Assembly: GCF_001625305.1 (NCBI RefSeq)
Contig: NW_017803965.1
Coordinates: forward strand, 1,181,865-1,245,864
From: Branchiostoma belcheri
Taxonomy: Eukaryota > Chordata > Leptocardii > Amphioxiformes > Branchiostomatidae
Length of the DNA: 64,000 bases
Direction of reading: 5' to 3'
Position 1 is the stretch's first letter, and each line of letters begins with the position of its first letter. Of this stretch, positions 25,466-37,404 are shown one piece after another. The notes under the pieces were generated by a model. That model did no database searches, was not told where the DNA came from, and was given only the letters and a program-made list of their open reading frames with translations. The position numbers and the translations under genes are program-made.

Positions 25466-26010
25466 TTGACAGTTGAATTGCTGTAGTTTATATATACTTA
25501 CTTCTATATATCTTGTTCATCGTTAAATTGTTGTATTTTATATACTTACTACTATATCATATGTTGAATTTTCGTAGTTCATACACTGGTAAGCAGATAG
25601 AACTATATATTGTTGATGGTTGAATTGCAGTTTTATACTTATAATTATTTTATACTTGTTGATTGTTGAATTGTTATATTCAATATACTTACTACTATAT
25701 CTTGTTGATAGATGGATTGTTATAGTTTATATACTTAGTAACATAACTTGTTGATCGTTAAATTGGTGTAGTTCATATACTTATAACTATAGGCTTTTAA
25801 TCATTGAAATGGTGTAGTTCATATACTTATAACTATAGCTTGTTGATCGTTGAATGGTGTAGTTCATAAACTCATAAGTATAACTTGTTGATCGTTTAAT
25901 TGTTGTAGTTAATATGTTTATTAGGATATCTTGTTGATAGTTGAATTGTTGTAGTTCATATGCTTGTAAAAATATCTTCTTGTTGGTTGAAATTGTGTAC
26001 TTTATATACT
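25466..26010. repeat. Degenerate minisatellite, unit about 55-60 bp, roughly nine copies
   Basis: Repeated phrases CTTGTTGATCGTT(A/G)AATTG, GTAGTTCATATACTTATAACTATA occur with substitutions and small indels across the block. Central units near 25740-25900 are the most alike. The repeat produces a spurious repetitive ORF on the minus strand (25787-26023) that is not a gene. Confidence 0.85.
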
Positions 26011-27526
26011 GTATAAAGTACATATATATATATTACGGTGTGATATGAATATGGGAACAGTGAACGGCTTTTTGACACTGAAACGCGGTTTAATTTAGGA
26101 AATTACTTGGACTTTATGTGAGTAATCGGAAACTTATATTTGATTTAAGTAACCGACACGGACAATATGTAGCAAAACAGCAAAAACAAGAAATTATAGA
26201 CGAATCATGTATTCAACCCACAAGAATATCCCTGTCCATTTCAAATCTCTCACCGTAGATACTATAAATGTGCAATAGTACAAGCGTTCTTCTAAATACA
26301 CCACGCAATACAATTTTTTAAAGTACAGAATACATTTCTGAGTGTAGCACTGAATATCATAAAGATTTTCCATAGATTCTGAATGAAGACCCTGACAATA
26401 GAAATGAGGTATTCGTTGTGCAAGCATAGCAACATAGACCGTTTTAAGTACCATAATATTAAATCCTGTTCTCCGACAATATTTACGTAAATCCTTTCTT
26501 TACGCACATCGTAAACATTGCGAAAAGTTCTGTTTCTTTCCTTTACCTGTACATTTACGCATGTTTTAAGTTGTGCGTAAAGATTTTTTTGCAGTGAATA
26601 TTTACCCACAAAAACAGCATGCTTCTTCTCTTTACCCATACATGTGTTATATCGTCTAGTCTTTAACAATCTACCACACATATCACCCGTAATTCTACTC
26701 TCAGTGTACCATCCAACTTATGAAGGCTGTATATAACACATATACCTTCTCACCCCATGCATATCTCCACCTCCTGTACATTTTAGCACGCCATAGAACA
26801 CATACATTTGTTTGTTTTAAACCTGTAACGTTATACATACACCGCAACAATATCTACTACCAAACACTCAAAGTCTAGAAAGAGTTAGAGAAAGACCATG
26901 AGATTGTCATGCGAATATAGAACCATTTCCTTTGTGCATCTGTATAACACTTTATGAATTATCTCAAGGTGACCATCGATAAACGAACTTGATGAAAATT
27001 ATACGTGTATAATAATCTGTGCATATATTTATATGTACCCTTTCAATTTTTCCTGTTATGTCCATATACCAAGTCTTTGCTACACTGCTGAATACTGGCA
27101 ATTTTACGAAAATATCAACTCAAAGCATATTCAAAGGAACCTACTACTAGGTAGGTTGGCTATTACACTGTGTTTCCAAAGGCCTTAAAATACACATCTC
27201 AAGAATTTTTTTCACACAAAACAGATAAAGAAAATATTTCCTGGCTACAGCATTGCGATTTTTGTTACTGACAGAAATTTCTTAGTATCTCAAAATGTAT
27301 CGATGTAGAGAAACTAGTACAGAGAACCCTGTTGCCCTAAGAAAAAAATACATACTTCCTTTTTTATATATGAAGACGCTATGGCACAGAGCTGAAATAT
27401 AGAAGTTATTCTAAGGTTTGACAACTTAAAGTGTTGTGTGTTGCGTTTCTTTTTTTTCTGATCGGATCTGATATGAGAAAAGGGAACATTCTAAAAGATA
27501 GATATAGAGTTATAGAACGAGTCGGC

Positions 27527-27756
27527 TCATGTCTGGTTCATGGAGCGGAATTCCAGGCGTTTTTGTTTCATTCTGCGGTTCTGGAACCAGATTTTGACTT
27601 GTCTGTCGGTGAGGTTGAGTCTCTGGGAGAGTTCTAGTCGCGTCTCTCTGCTGACGTATCTGTTTTGGATGTACTCCTGCTCCAGGACAGAGAGTTGGTA
27701 CTTGCTGTACGGACACCGCTTTTTCCTACCGCCACGTGCAACTGACTGGTCGGCAG
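27527..27756 (-). CDS. Gene C exon 2: complete homeodomain
   Basis: After CTTCAG the exon encodes ADQSVARG, the full 60-residue homeodomain uninterrupted, and FRSMNQT before the stop. Helix 1 is divergent ([18 protein letters not shown]), with Tyr at position 20. Helix 3 is canonical up to M54, then KQKRLE. Confidence 0.96.
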
Positions 27757-30256
27757 CTGAAGAAAAAAAAACACAAGCAAAACACAACGTTAGTTAAACA
27801 AATCTGCTAAATTTTCATATGAAATACAAACATCTGCGGTCCAGGCAACCTGTAGGAGAATTAAAAAATTAGTAATTACTTGCAGGAAAGGTGTCGGGCT
27901 AAATACAAAGCATGGTTATGTTTCGTCTGAATGTTGTGTATGTAGGATGTTGCAGAATCTCGAGCTAGTTTCAGTACAGCCACCACATGTATGCATCTCA
28001 CACGTCACAGAGAAAAACAAAAATACCGCCAAGCGTAGACCAGGTGGTAACATGTGGTTAGAAAGATCTATTTCAAGAAATAAAAATGAAGAAATTATGT
28101 GTGATGAACAGTGCTAAATGTACCGCGATGTTTTCCGTTTTTTATCTGACCACAAATGATACAGGTTGCCGATATATATATTCTGTTGGAAAGTGGACAC
28201 TGTCCTCGACCACTGGTCTGGATAACAAAGGGTCAGTTTTGACCGCAAGTTAACGTGTCCAGGGGTCATCGTCCGGCCTCTAGCCTGTCTGATACCAGTT
28301 ATCAAGACCAGGCCAGCTGACCCACCCAACATTTATTACACCTTGCACGCAAGAATCGACGCCATGTCCCCATATGACCTAGACGCATAATACAACTGTC
28401 TACTCTAATAATACAAGCGCTATTCTTATATTCCAACGGCCTGGAAAAGCAATTACAGATTACTTTTAATATGTATAATTAAAAATTGGCGAGCATCTTG
28501 ACGTTAAGGTCAAGGTTTGTATGCATGTGTAGCTTATTTGCTCATCCATAAAGATATTAGTGATTTTTTTTTCTCAAGTGAATTTTGTATATGCAGACGT
28601 TGAATGTATGTTATATATAAATATCCGGTACGTAGTAGAAAAGAATTACAGCTTCGCTTGTTTAATTTAGAATGAAGCATTTATAAAGATTCTATTCTAG
28701 GATGGTAAGGCGTTAGCATGGAAGTGCAAATTTGACTACAATTTCACCAATGCAGAAGAATAATATAAAATGCTAAACGCAGTGTAAATGCTATCCGAAT
28801 TCTTTGTGAATAAAATTATTTCCTGGAAGTTTTATCCGCAACTTTGAACATCAGTGAAGCGATTCTACCCCGAGTTATTCTTGATATGCAAATTCATCAA
28901 AAGTGCGTTGATATAAACATTTCAAATGTTGCCAATTTTCTAGATAAAAAAATGCTTAACAACGACTGATTCATGTCATTGAAATGTGCAGGAACATGTC
29001 TAGTAGAGAGATATTGGTAAGATTTTGTATAATTCGTTAGCGTTAGTGTTAATTCGATGCGTGAGTGTTGTAAGTGTGTATCGGCATGCTGTGTTGTAGG
29101 CGGCCGCCATGTTCGCTCTCAGTCCACGTGACAAGTTGTATTTTGCCTGGTCTTCCCGACATGTGAGCGAACCCAATGGAATTTTGATGGTTTAACGACT
29201 TAAACGCTTTGCCTTTGTGCTGCTATGATAGGCAGTCAATCATAGGAAATAAACGACTATTCCCGCCGAATATGTATATGAGCAACTGGATATTGGCTGG
29301 CGGAGGAACCACATGACAAGTGAGAGATAAAATTTAGAAACCATCCACGTTCCCGCCCCCTTTTTACAAACACGTTCGCACACATTTGCATGTAAGGAAA
29401 GTACATGTGCCACCTTAAGAATATTGATACATTTTTTTTCCCACCGCGCTTCGATTTAATTTTTTTTCTCCAAATTAAAATGTCACTTTTAGAGGGCAGG
29501 CATTTTTGTTTGACCTTCATGAAGGGTCAAAGGGGAATATCGATTACGTAGCTCGACCCTGTCACATTCAACAAGAATACTAATACTTCTTCTCTATTAC
29601 CTTGCTTACTTTTAAATGCATAACGCTTAACTGCACACCTGGTTTGAATTTTAAACTAACCCACCTGCGACCACGGGCCCATCCGTGCCGTTTTTTGAAG
29701 CAGGGAGTCCCAAATTCTGGGATGGCCCTGCGACGGAATACCTACACGGGGGTAGCGACGAAGACGGGTCTAAAGTCCCCGGCGTACAGTTCTCTCTAAC
29801 GCCGCCTGTCTTGTTCAAACCGTCGTGTACAGGATAGGTCTGCCCTCCACCGCCAAAGTTCTGAGAAAAGTTGCTCCCTGAGAAAATGGGGCCGAAGTCC
29901 TTAGCCTGGTTGTTCCAGGTCGGCTTGAGCAGGCTGTGGTCGTAGGAAGAGTAAGGAGGACAGAGGGCGTTGTTGTGCGGTCCAGTCGGCTGGGACTGCT
30001 GCCACCGTAGCGAGCAGCCCTGGCACGGGCACTGGTTCAACGTCTGCCCCATGGCCTGGCGTGAGTCGTACGGTCCCGGCCCGTGCCCTAGAAACTGGGA
30101 GTGATATCCCGTGTAGGATTCCATCGCCCCGAAATTTACTACACTCGCTGTTTGCCGCGCAAACGTCGGTGTATTCGGTCGAGGGGCGACTCCCTTATGC
30201 GCGTCGGACGGCTTGCTTTGTGACTGAAGGCAATTCCGCATGTCTGCCATGACCAT
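27527..30256 (-). CDS. Gene C: posterior (Abd-B class) Hox gene, probably Hox12; two exons, 273 aa
   Basis: The coding sequence joins 29665-30256 and 27527-27756 on the minus strand (592+230 nt, 274 codons with stop), phase 1 at the junction, which makes an Ala codon. An in-frame TGA lies two codons upstream of the first ATG. A second ATG two codons later (30250, MADMRN) has the better context (G at -3 and +4) and may be the real start. The N-terminus (1-197) is Gly/Pro/Ser/Gln/Asn-rich. The homeodomain (about 207-266) is [11 protein letters not shown] ... [22 protein letters not shown], then seven residues. There is no Trp motif directly before it and no intron within it, unlike A and B. The basic end KQKRLEFRS recalls the vertebrate group-12 end KKKRLLLRE, the basis of my Hox12 guess; Hox13-like is possible. 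Expected role: nuclear posterior transcription factor. Confidence 0.94.
29103..29113 (-). promoter_or_regulatory. YY1/Pho-type motif with nearby E-box in gene C intron
   Basis: GCCGCCATGTT on the plus strand is an exact match to the reverse of the consensus AAnATGGCGGC. It is embedded in a NotI-like GCGGCCGC context, with CACGTG 12 bases further on. Possible enhancer or Polycomb-linked site; not proven. Confidence 0.35.
29509..29531. promoter_or_regulatory. Near-palindrome with everted TGACC / GGTCA half-sites
   Basis: TTTGACC, CTTCATGAAG-like centre, GGTCAAA: the outer arms are everted nuclear-receptor half-sites about 7-8 bases apart, and the centre is itself palindromic. It lies about 135 bases inside the gene C intron from its 5' end. 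Confidence 0.35.
29665..30256 (-). CDS. Gene C exon 1: N-terminal 197 residues
   Basis: Begins [13 protein letters not shown] and ends GPVVA plus one base at GCAG|GTGGGT. GC-rich relative to its flanks. It contains a Cys-rich patch ([12 protein letters not shown]), a Tyr/Ser stretch (PPYSSYDHS) and a Gly run in NFGGGGQ. No known domain outside generic Hox low complexity. Confidence 0.9.
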
Positions 30257-32468
30257 AAATCACCCTCTTTTTAGTAAACAGCAGACAAGGCGGCGTGTGC
30301 GATGTGATTAAAAATTTCGATTTCAGAAAAGGGCTCAAAAGGGTCAATCAGGCAGAAGCTGAAAATTATCCCGACGACCCTTTATGGCATATTGCGAGCA
30401 GTAAGATTAAAGTCGCGCCCGGTAATACGGCACGCAGATATCATATTGGCACAATCATAACTTCTAGCACACGCCTACGTTACAAAAGCGAACAGCTAGA
30501 TCGATATCTACAGTGCCATCACCTGTGCCCAATTGCCGATGGCGGTTCAGTTTTAGCACAGGACGTCACCACACTTCAAACTGTCCTCTTTCTCAAAGCC
30601 ACCATTCAAGCAAAGGCGGGGTTTACTAAGATACAGGCTGGGCCACAACTTTTACAAAGATTCATCTACAAAAGAACGTCCTGTCGCGGAGTCTAGAAGG
30701 GTTTTGGCACACTCTACGCGAAATGTCACCGTTAGGACGACAGATTATATAGTGCAGACAGCAGGCGACATTCACACTATTAATTAGCCTCCGATGGCAC
30801 CACGCCGAAGTCCATGAGCTTAGGAAGATTATTGTAATCACTTTTGTTAGATACACTGATGAGCCAACTTTATCCTTCTGGGGTACGCCGTCTCCAAAGC
30901 TTGGGAAAACGCAAATGGTTTTATATATCAAATGAATTTGATCAGCAAAGAGAGATGGCGAGAGTGTACCAGTGTCATAAAGCAATCGTATTAAAATCAA
31001 GTCTCAGCATCTAGAGCTACGCCCTCTGCTGTACGCAACGAAAAATGCAGCTGTGCGCCTCTGCTCTCTTTGCTTTTATTCTACAGTACAGCAAAAAGTT
31101 AGAGTTCTTAACTTTTTTGTTCTCTTCAGGAAAATGTGTCCTAATAAGAATTCCTGTCATGAACAGGGACCGGTACTTTGCAATCGGGTTAGTCAGAAGA
31201 TGACTGTCTTTGTGTAGTGTCATGGTCCTGTCTCGTCATGCAGACACAGGATGCTTCAGCTTAGCTCTAGTTCGTTAGCCTCTTCACCCCTAGTCTGTCC
31301 CTCGGAGAAAACATGTAATGAAAAGGGATATATCATAATCTCCCCTCGCTAAACGCACAGAGAGCCTCAATTACGTTTTTTTCTCTAAGCATCACGAATG
31401 ATACTGAACTCTGTCACCCCCATATCCAGTTTTAATGAGGAGAGACTGTCATAAATATAATTTGTAAAACTGACGAGGTCATGTTGAGTTCTCGATAGTT
31501 TCAGGGTGTGTGTGTGTGCTGTGAGCAAGCTGGGTTCCGTACGGTTTCTCAGATGCCGGCTTCTATTGGTAGATGAGACAATTTGATACGCTGCCAGTCA
31601 ACCATTCCAGTTGAAGTATGTTTCATGGCTATAAATCATCTGGACGTGAAGGAATTTCAGGCAACTTTTTTTTTTGCAAAACTACCGCTAAGTGTTCACG
31701 TCTTGCGTTAATAGATGAAAAGATGACCCAGGTTACTGCTAGATTTACCACTACAAGAGACTGCTTTCCTAAATCTGATTGTATCTTCTTGAGCCTGAAT
31801 CTTTACACATCAAGTTCACGTACATATCTGATGGATTGAGGACAGACATTTTGATAACAGGTTTGATCAAAACTTTTATATCACGCCGTTGCCATCAAGA
31901 TTGCACCATCATCTTCCCAACGAAGTGCGCTTTTTTGTAGCTTCGGAATGGTGCAGATTCGAAAGATAGCAGTTCTTCTTCCAAACTATCACCCAGGCGG
32001 TTGAGATTCTATCCAATTTTACTATCAGTGTACCTTGAGACGATAAAATGTCTTGGACTGTATTTCAGTCGAGGTCACGTCGCAAAAAATACACAAATCA
32101 AAAGTGGACAAGTTCTAGCTGTTTCACACAGCCTGACCACGCCGGCATAAGAAACGAGGATCTCTAAAATGTTCAAAGATTCCACCAATGGCGAAAATCG
32201 GTTTCTTAATTACAGTGCCAATGTCCGGTTCAATCTACAGCGAGTGGTAAAAAAAAGACAGTTAAAATGATAACATCAGGGACTAGTCTAGACGTTACAA
32301 AGTTTCCCCTCGCTGTAAAAACTTCGCCTATTTGTACGTAATTATATCACAGGGGATAACAGGTTGATGTTTAGACCATGGGGATTTATTCATGATTTAA
32401 AACCTCAACCAGAACAACGCGGGATTCCTGTCAGAAATGTATTCCTTCTGAGCGACAGCGGAAACTTG

Positions 32469-32559
32469 TTGGCGACGATGTTTCGTTAGCGAACACTTAA
32501 CCCCGCTTAATTTGCAGCAACGGTCGTCGCCAAGGTTTTTATAGCCATAGTTAACTATG
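32469..32559. repeat. Inverted repeat and 14-bp perfect palindrome in a CpG-richer island
   Basis: TTGGCGACGA (32469-32478) is the reverse complement of TCGTCGCCAA (32524-32533), loop 45 nt, with partial pairing beyond the arms. Just to the right lies the perfect palindrome CATAGTTAACTATG (32546-32559). The surrounding 350 bp has more CpG than its flanks. It sits about 2.2 kb upstream of gene C, consistent with a regulatory island. Confidence 0.45.
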
Positions 32560-33900
32560 CCTTTCTGATTTCCAACCTGGCGCCTCCGTGTATTGTAGAA
32601 AGACGACGGGGAAAAGGGGTCAAAATGAACACCATCAGACTAGCGCTAACGAAGTGGAATTGTTGTATTAACGTTTACGAGGAAGTCCCGGGTCACTAGC
32701 GTAACTGTGAGAATGCACACCCGGCGTGTGAGTGCTGTGCCACGGTGAGAGCTAGCTCTGTCACTCCCTGAAATATCCGAACACTGTACAGACATTGATG
32801 ACAAATATAATTCCAATCCGTCATAACAAAAAAACGAAAGAACCCAGGAAAGTACATTTACCACACTATATCGACTACACACAGATATAAACGTGTCAGT
32901 TTCAATCAAATTTTATTCTTTAACGCACTGGTTTATAGTGTACACGTAAAAAGAGGTTAAAGTTGAAAGACAATCTCAGGTCATGGACATGATGTTCTAA
33001 AATGTAACTCTTATTTCTCCATTGTTTCTGCATTTAATCCTTTCCTGTTTTCTGACAAGTGTGGTATGGAAGTTGTCGTCGGCTTGGACAGGCTCGATTT
33101 TACAAGACAGATTTCTAAACATTTCTTTCGTTTAGTTCTTAGTATTTTGTTCATTTGAGAAGGAACGTAATACAAAATTTCAAAATGTAACTTGAAAAAG
33201 GACATTTTTTCATTTCATTGCTCATATAAAAATCATCCATTAAATAATAGAAGCAGTTAGGACATTTTCTTGTATGAATGTGTAGATTAGAACATTGTAT
33301 GTTATGTTTTAACAAAATAAATGTAGCTAGGCGGTATACAGTCTCTACAGTGATATCTATGAAAGCTTGTGTTGTGTGTATATATTCCCTACTGCTCGTA
33401 TTATAAAGGCATTATCTAACAAAGGATTATCTACGTGACTGATATATACACTGTATCTAGGAAGAAACAGCCGGATACAGAGAGATATTCAGAATTCGTA
33501 TTCACATACGGCGAACACAACGACTTGATACGGGTATATAACATAGAGAACGGTACAAGATAAAATAACATGCAATAGTTGAGTACATTGCATCGTGTTT
33601 TAGAAATCTACTAGTAAGGTTCCAATGACTTTGTTAAATCTTTAATCGAAATGGTGTTCACTGTACTGTCCATGAAACATGTTTCTCAACTGTAAATGTA
33701 AATGGGACACAACACAGCAAAATAGCATTCAAATGGATAAAAAAACAGTGTTTCTGTATAAGTATAAATAAGTAGGGTATGTCTAAGAAACTGAAACGTA
33801 TCGTTCGTAAAGTAATCGTCAGTAAAACTGCTCATGAAGTAAGAAAAAGACAGGAATACCTGAATAGTTTCCGAGCATTTTTGTGAACAGCTTTATATAC

Positions 33901-33911
33901 GCCGCCATATT
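33901..33911 (-). promoter_or_regulatory. YY1/Pho-type motif
   Basis: GCCGCCATATT on the plus strand is an exact match to the reverse of AAnATGGCGGC. Intergenic, upstream of gene C. Confidence 0.3.
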
Positions 33912-35869
33912 TGATTTGAACCAGCTGTTCTTGCTGTGGGATCTGCTACGTTAAGAAATGTTTTTGATAAAGCCAAGAAAAGCCAAATTTTATTTTAAAA
34001 AATCACCAATTTCTTGCTGATGAATTCTAAAACAAATCTAGAAAATTAAACTAATGGCATATATTACGTCACATTACCATAATAGTAAGCTACGAACCTG
34101 AATAAAGTCGTTTCAAAATATGTTTTCTCGTAATGTCTCTTGTATTGATATTCACGTATCCATACTTCTGATTTTTCATACTTCCATACTGACAAAGATA
34201 TACAGAATAAAGTGCTCATGCTTGTGTATAAATCTAAATCCATTAAGTATTCTGTTGTTAAATGTGTATTAATTATTTTGGATCTAAAACACAAATGATG
34301 GCCTTCTTTTCTTAACATAATAGTTTTAATGTCAAAAAGTACTTAGACCACAGGAACGACACGTATAGCGAATTCCTGCCACTCATCATCAAGTTAACAC
34401 AATAAAATTGGTTAGATTTTGTATCTTTATTATTCGTCTGAAACATTATTTACTAGACATTGCTGTAAGAGTTTTTTTTCATATTTTCACCAGAAAGCGA
34501 TTTGTACTTTTTACCGGCCCAGTGTTATACAGGTTTCAGCTAAAACTGACACGCATATTTCTTGTAGAACATATGTCTCTGACTGTCAGGAAACAGGAAA
34601 GTGTTTTATGTCATTCTGCTTAACATTGAAGAAATATAGTTTTGCTCTTCTATGATGAGCAGTGGTATGAATCGACTGGAAACGTAGTAAGTTTGGCCGA
34701 TCATTTGCCTATATGTACACTGTAAATATATGTTTTTAATGTGAAAATATATTTGATTACTCAATTCTTTGGTGACTAGGAGCAAAAATAATACACCGTT
34801 GCTACATTTGTCTCATATCTTAAATTTACATTGAATCTATTTTCTAGCATTTCTTAAAATCTACATGATAAAAAAAAGAACCTGTCGGTAGCCCCGTGTA
34901 CTAGATATCCTGATAGACATTCTACTGAGGGAAGATCCTCTCTTATCCTATCTCTAATGTCACATTGTACCTGCCCTTGGCATGCCACCGTCCATCACTC
35001 GGCTATGAACCCGAAATTTATCCTCTGACGGTGCGGGTGTTATATCAGTAATGGTCCGGGTTCGGTCTTAGTGGGTGTTTCTCCGATGGAGCGGATCTAC
35101 ATGACCTAAGCTGTAACCCTCGAAAACAAGAGGGGCAAAACGGAGGTTAAGCTAGGCTAAAATAATCCATTCCTATTGATCTCACTAACTCAGGATCCTC
35201 CCGGGTCAATTTTTATGAAAATCTTAAGCTTGTATAAAATTTCAAAAAAGGGCTAAGCCTAAATAAAGAACTAAAGAGGTAAAAGACCAGTAAGAAATTA
35301 AGTTTGATCGTAAATGTTTTGAAATATTTAGCGACATTCAGCCTATAGGTTGAAGGGATAAGAAATGTGCAATTCTATCAGGGAGGGATCGATAAATTTT
35401 GGGGGGTTGTTTTCAGGTCACGTCGACGCCTGGGTTATTAATTTGAGCTGTTCGCGTTTTGCCGTGATGAGGAAGTTTTGTCGTCCAATTTTCTGGGGCG
35501 CGAAATGCGTACTGATCTTTTTTCATGTCCTCTTCGGAAAATCAAATCCTCGGCCCATGTAGTCGTACTGTCTCTGCAATCACGTAGCAGGTAATTCGGC
35601 CGATAAAAGAGAGGACCGAGTCAGCATATAAATTGTCTGCAGTGAGACGATCACTTGGAGTACAGCCAGCTTTTTTTAGAGTAAAGCTATCGTCCGATTC
35701 GGGTCCAACAGATGAGAGTGTACGAAAGGTTTTTTTTCCTCTAACAGCAGAAATATATAGCACACATGCATGTACATACATCAACTATGTAACAATATGT
35801 TGTTGACCTTAGTTTCTTGGAAGTTACCTCTTTGGAGAGAAAAAATGCAATGGTTATGTGAACATTTGT

Positions 35870-36245
35870 CTTAGGACACTCTGTTAACTTAAACACCCTT
35901 TCAGATAGAGCGAAGCAATTCTTAATTTTGAACGGTTCCCCGGTTTATTCTTTTCGAGTTAACTGTAACATTATGTCAACCGCCCAAAATTACATTTTAG
36001 CAACAAAACGTTTTTAATTCTATTTGTGTCCTTTTCATCTTGGGTGGGGAATATGGACTCTCGCTTCATCAATTCGACTGTGTTTTTCTTTCACATGTAT
36101 TCTTCGTTAGTGTTTTGCATTGTCTAGTAATATTAGTTTTATTCGTATAAGTGGCGGCGCTAACATAAGTTATGTAACTTGAGCCCGTCGTCACTTTGTC
36201 CTGTACCCTAATTTTGTTTACTGTATGCTGAATTAAAAAAAAATA
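35870..36245. other. ~370-bp segment present in only one of the two locus copies
   Basis: In copy 1 the first two minisatellite landmarks (near 35791 and 36350) are about 560 bp apart instead of about 165, because of this extra sequence. It has no coding potential that I can see. Boundaries are approximate and I did not find clear terminal inverted repeats. Confidence 0.6.
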
Positions 36246-37059
36246 TTTGTTCTTGCTGAACTAACTTGCATATCCAGTGTACGAAATGCCATTTCTTGCT
36301 TCTTGCAGCATAAATAGCACACATTTATGCAAATACTCCAAGTATGTATAACAAGTTGTTGTCTCTAGTTTCTTAGAAGTTACATCTTTGGAGAGAAAAA
36401 TACTAACGGATATGTCAAAAAGAAAATAGCGTACGGATTTTTTCTTGCTTCTTACATCAGAAATAGCACACATTTATGCGCATACATCAAGTATGAAACA
36501 AAATGTTGACCCTACTTTCTTTCAAGTTACATCTTTGGAGAGAAAAATACAACGGATGAACGTTTGTCCTTGCGGAATGAACTTGTTTTGTTTTTCATTT
36601 TTTTTATTCACACGTTTTTTTTTATACATGTACCGCGCTAGCTGTAGATATGCCAAAAAACATCCCAGAAAGGGGTAGAGGGGTCATGCCCGTGTGGTTA
36701 TTGACTTTGTTTAGTGCCTCCTCTCTAAATCCGTAAATGGGATTTATCCCAAGGAGATTGCCACATCTGACACGATGCACTCGGAACTTAATCTACAAGA
36801 ATGTACATAGGCTTATGCGAAACAAATGGTGTGCAAAAATATATGGACATTTTCACGAGAAGAGTCAAGAGAGCAGCTGATGCATTTTCATGACGGGTTG
36901 CCAAGAAGATTCGCTCTCTCTTTCTCTCTGTCCTGTATGTTGCGTATCTGTATCTGTATAGCCTGTATAACCGCCCTTTGACGTAACACACCAGCTTCAC
37001 AGGCACGCGGCGCGGCGGCAGCTGGCTACAGTACACCAAACGACTTGTTACACCTAAAC

Positions 37060-37384
37060 CTTGAACATCTAACTGTAAACATTGTGTAAAGCTATCTAAT
37101 GATAATCCCCCTACTGTACTTGGTGACAGCGAGTTCTACTCAGCAATAGTTCTAGGAAAGAAGAAATTCTTAAAACACCTCAATCCTTGGTTGATAACTC
37201 TGGTACTTGAAGGCATGACTATTTCTTGTTCTTTTCTGGGCTGGTATTAGGTACTTAGTAGTTGGTACGTCCACCAGTTTATTAGTCATTTTGTATATCA
37301 TGCATAGTCTGGACATTTTTCGTCTGTCTTCCAGTGACACCCACTGTAGGTTTCTTTTCATTTCGGTGACACTAGCACTAGTAT
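37060..37384 (-). mobile_element. Non-LTR retrotransposon 3' end (CR1/L2-like), copy 1, truncated at the gap
   Basis: The minus strand encodes the C-terminal tail region of a non-LTR reverse transcriptase: SVTEMKRNLQWVSLEDRRK, then YKMTNKLVDVPTTKYLIP and RTRNSHAFKYQ. An extra A near 37172 shifts the frame relative to the right-hand copy. The 5' part is lost at the N gap, where this contig ends. Confidence 0.75.
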
Positions 37385-37404
37385 NNNNNNNNNNNNNNNN
37401 NNNN
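37385..37404. other. 20-N assembly gap
   Basis: Twenty Ns join the end of copy 1 to the start of copy 2. Because the flanks overlap by about 2.1-2.4 kb, the gap size is nominal; the true gap is negative. Confidence 0.98.

Larger units (their letters stand above)
21029..27526. other. Spacer between genes B and C (6.5 kb), 5' flank of gene B and 3' flank of gene C
   Basis: No gene recognised. The gene B 5' flank has an inverted CCAAT (about 21245) and a near-continuous G run at 21203-21219 on the plus strand. A minisatellite occupies 25466-26010. The ORFs at 21484-21738, 22093-22389 and 26194-26681 resemble nothing known and some overlap each other in different frames. A ~10-bp palindromic ACTAGTACTAGT lies near 21350. 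I found no AATAAA within about 1 kb of the gene C stop. Confidence 0.7.
27757..29664 (-). other. Gene C intron, 1.9 kb
   Basis: Donor GTGGGT, acceptor with a long pyrimidine tract ending CTTCAG. Contains a 23-bp near-palindrome (29509-29531), an E-box CACGTG (29125-29130) and a YY1-type site (29103-29113). No coding sequence recognised. Confidence 0.85.
30257..35290. other. 5' flank of gene C and intergenic DNA, no gene recognised
   Basis: The first ~450 bases upstream of gene C are GC-richer and hold a 133-codon plus-strand ORF (30295-30696) unlike any family I know. It is antisense to the presumed 5' UTR/promoter, so it is more likely regulatory sequence than a gene. A second CpG-richer island lies at about 32400-32760 with two inverted repeats. 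A YY1-type site GCCGCCATATT is at 33901-33911. The rest is AT-rich with nothing supportable. Confidence 0.65.
35291..37384. repeat. Locus copy 1 (left side of assembly gap), matches 37405-39809
   Basis: From the GAAATTAAG at 35291 to GCACTAGTAT at 37384 this sequence recurs to the right of the N gap. Long stretches are nearly identical (for example 35340-35720 against 37451-37830). Differences are scattered substitutions, homopolymer changes, a ~370-bp segment present only here (about 35870-36245), and only three minisatellite units here against seven in the other copy. It contains a degraded non-LTR 3' end at its right edge. Confidence 0.93.

Noticed and set aside
25787-26023. Repetitive minus-strand ORF
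   Set aside because: Produced by the 58-bp minisatellite.
32349-32385. GGGGATAACAGG resembling a large-subunit rRNA core
   Set aside because: Only about 12 bases match and flanks do not continue as rRNA, so not an rDNA or mitochondrial insertion.
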